Assembly: GCF_964340395.1 (NCBI RefSeq)
Contig: NC_135570.1
Coordinates: forward strand, 4,045,322 to 4,090,321
Direction: 5' to 3'
Origin: Glandiceps talaboti
Taxonomy: Eukaryota; Hemichordata; Enteropneusta; Spengelidae
DNA length: 45,000 bases
Within the stretch, counting starts at the first letter, position 1; every line of letters begins with the position of its first letter. This document shows positions 44,130 to 45,000 of the stretch, piece after piece. The notes beneath the pieces are model-generated. The model saw only the letters and a list, made by a program, of their open reading frames with translations. It did no database searches and was not told where the DNA came from. The position numbers and the translations under genes were made by a program.

Positions 44130-44205
44130 GTCCTATAGAAATTGTACGATTTACACCTCCACTCATGGTTTAGTTAGAGACCACCTTGGCATCCAGACTA
44201 TGTGC
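44130..44205 (-). repeat. Truncated copy of the TAGTCTGGATGCC module, reverse
   Basis: CTAGTCCTATAGAA, ATTTACACCTCCACTCAT and CTTGGCATCCAGACTAT. The middle portion present in the other copies is shortened. Confidence 0.65.
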
Positions 44206-45000
44206 AAGTATGACCAAGTGAAACTTGTTACAAACAGGAAAAGTCAGCAAACAAATTGGATTAATATTAACACTTGGTAAATCATGTTTGAAGTACTGAG
44301 ACATATATAAATTATAACATTTCATGGTTTGATAAGAACACTTTATGGCCTCTGTACTTGAAATGTCAGGGGAGGCAAAGTAGTTTGTCAATGTTAGCTA
44401 TCAGAGGCCATAAAACTGTTATCAAATGATGGAATCTAATACAGTCTGTGTAAGACAACCTGACAGCCTTATTTTGCTATGTTTTACTAGTCTGTTTGTA
44501 TTACTTTCATAGAGATTGAAAGTATATTTTTGGTTTTTCTCTTAATATTTAGGTGAAAGAAATTTCAATTCAGTTCAATTCACTTCAATTCCAGCTGTTA
44601 ACGCTTGTCTGTCACTGGTTGTACTAGTAGGAATAGTCTGACATTACTAAGCCAGTGTACTCTGCTATAAAACATTTAGAAAACATTACCAATATTTGAC
44701 TGAAAATAAACCCAAATAAATACTTTTATTTGTGTTATATTTATGATATATACAAGACAGGGACAGAACTAGTGACGCCGCCATATTATTTCTTGAAACA
44801 ATATGAAATAATTTACATAACAATACATTTTGTTGTTATGCAAATGTTCATGACCTTAATCTTTAATTTTGGCAGAACACACACAAATGATATTCAGTCA
44901 GTCATACGTTTGTGGCCCACTCAAGGTGTGGAATTATTGGTTTACAATATTGGCCTACAACCTGCAGAATTCTAAGCTATAATGTGATCTGTGTACAGTG
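44206..45000. other. Gene-free stretch to the window edge
   Basis: A CAATTCAGTTCAATTCAC direct repeat near 44567-44590 is the only structure noticed. No annexin core exon or other coding frame is supported. Confidence 0.4.

Overview
The window is eukaryotic genomic DNA from an animal. It is clearly AT-rich, its genes are split by GT-AG introns, and it is crowded with short inverted-repeat transposons, satellites and microsatellites, with no bacterial-style gene packing. The protein families (a rhodanese-plus-dual-specificity phosphatase and an annexin-type Pro/Gly/Tyr-rich N-terminus), together with many CTCF-like motifs, point to a bilaterian. The density of MITEs and minisatellites resembles marine invertebrates (hemichordate, lancelet, echinoderm or lophotrochozoan). 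The species cannot be fixed from sequence alone.

Layout. 1-15 kb: repeat-rich DNA without a convincing gene. It has two weak terminal-exon candidates (1-90, 2137-2274), inverted-repeat elements, a three-unit 61-bp repeat, two minisatellites and most of the CTCF-like motifs. 15.4-16.4 kb (minus strand): the one complete gene, an uninterrupted 333-residue STYXL1-like phosphatase. 16.6-19.3 kb: a run of transposon-like elements, several of them second copies of elements at 1-4 kb. 20-21.1 kb: a CpG-richer stretch with promoter-like features, lying between the two divergently transcribed genes. 22-27.3 kb: a 58-59 bp satellite and hAT-like elements, one carrying a nested insertion. 27.9-33.4 kb (plus strand): six small, phase-0 exons encoding 231 residues of a Pro/Gly/Gln/Tyr-rich protein, read as the N-terminal part of an annexin A7/A11-type gene. 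The annexin core was not found, so the gene continues beyond the window or is split by a very long intron. 33.4-45 kb: probable intron or intergenic DNA, with a TATA-plus-short-first-exon candidate at 38.3-38.5 kb.

The two genes are transcribed away from each other, with a plausible shared promoter zone between them. I see no functional link: one is a phosphatase, the other a probable calcium/phospholipid-binding protein. The most interesting points are the intact Cys-based active site in the STYXL1-like protein (the human protein is a pseudophosphatase), the all-phase-0 mini-exon design of the disordered annexin N-terminus, and the repeated CTCF-like motif. I found no CRISPR array, operon-like defence system, integrated virus or other novel multi-gene system.
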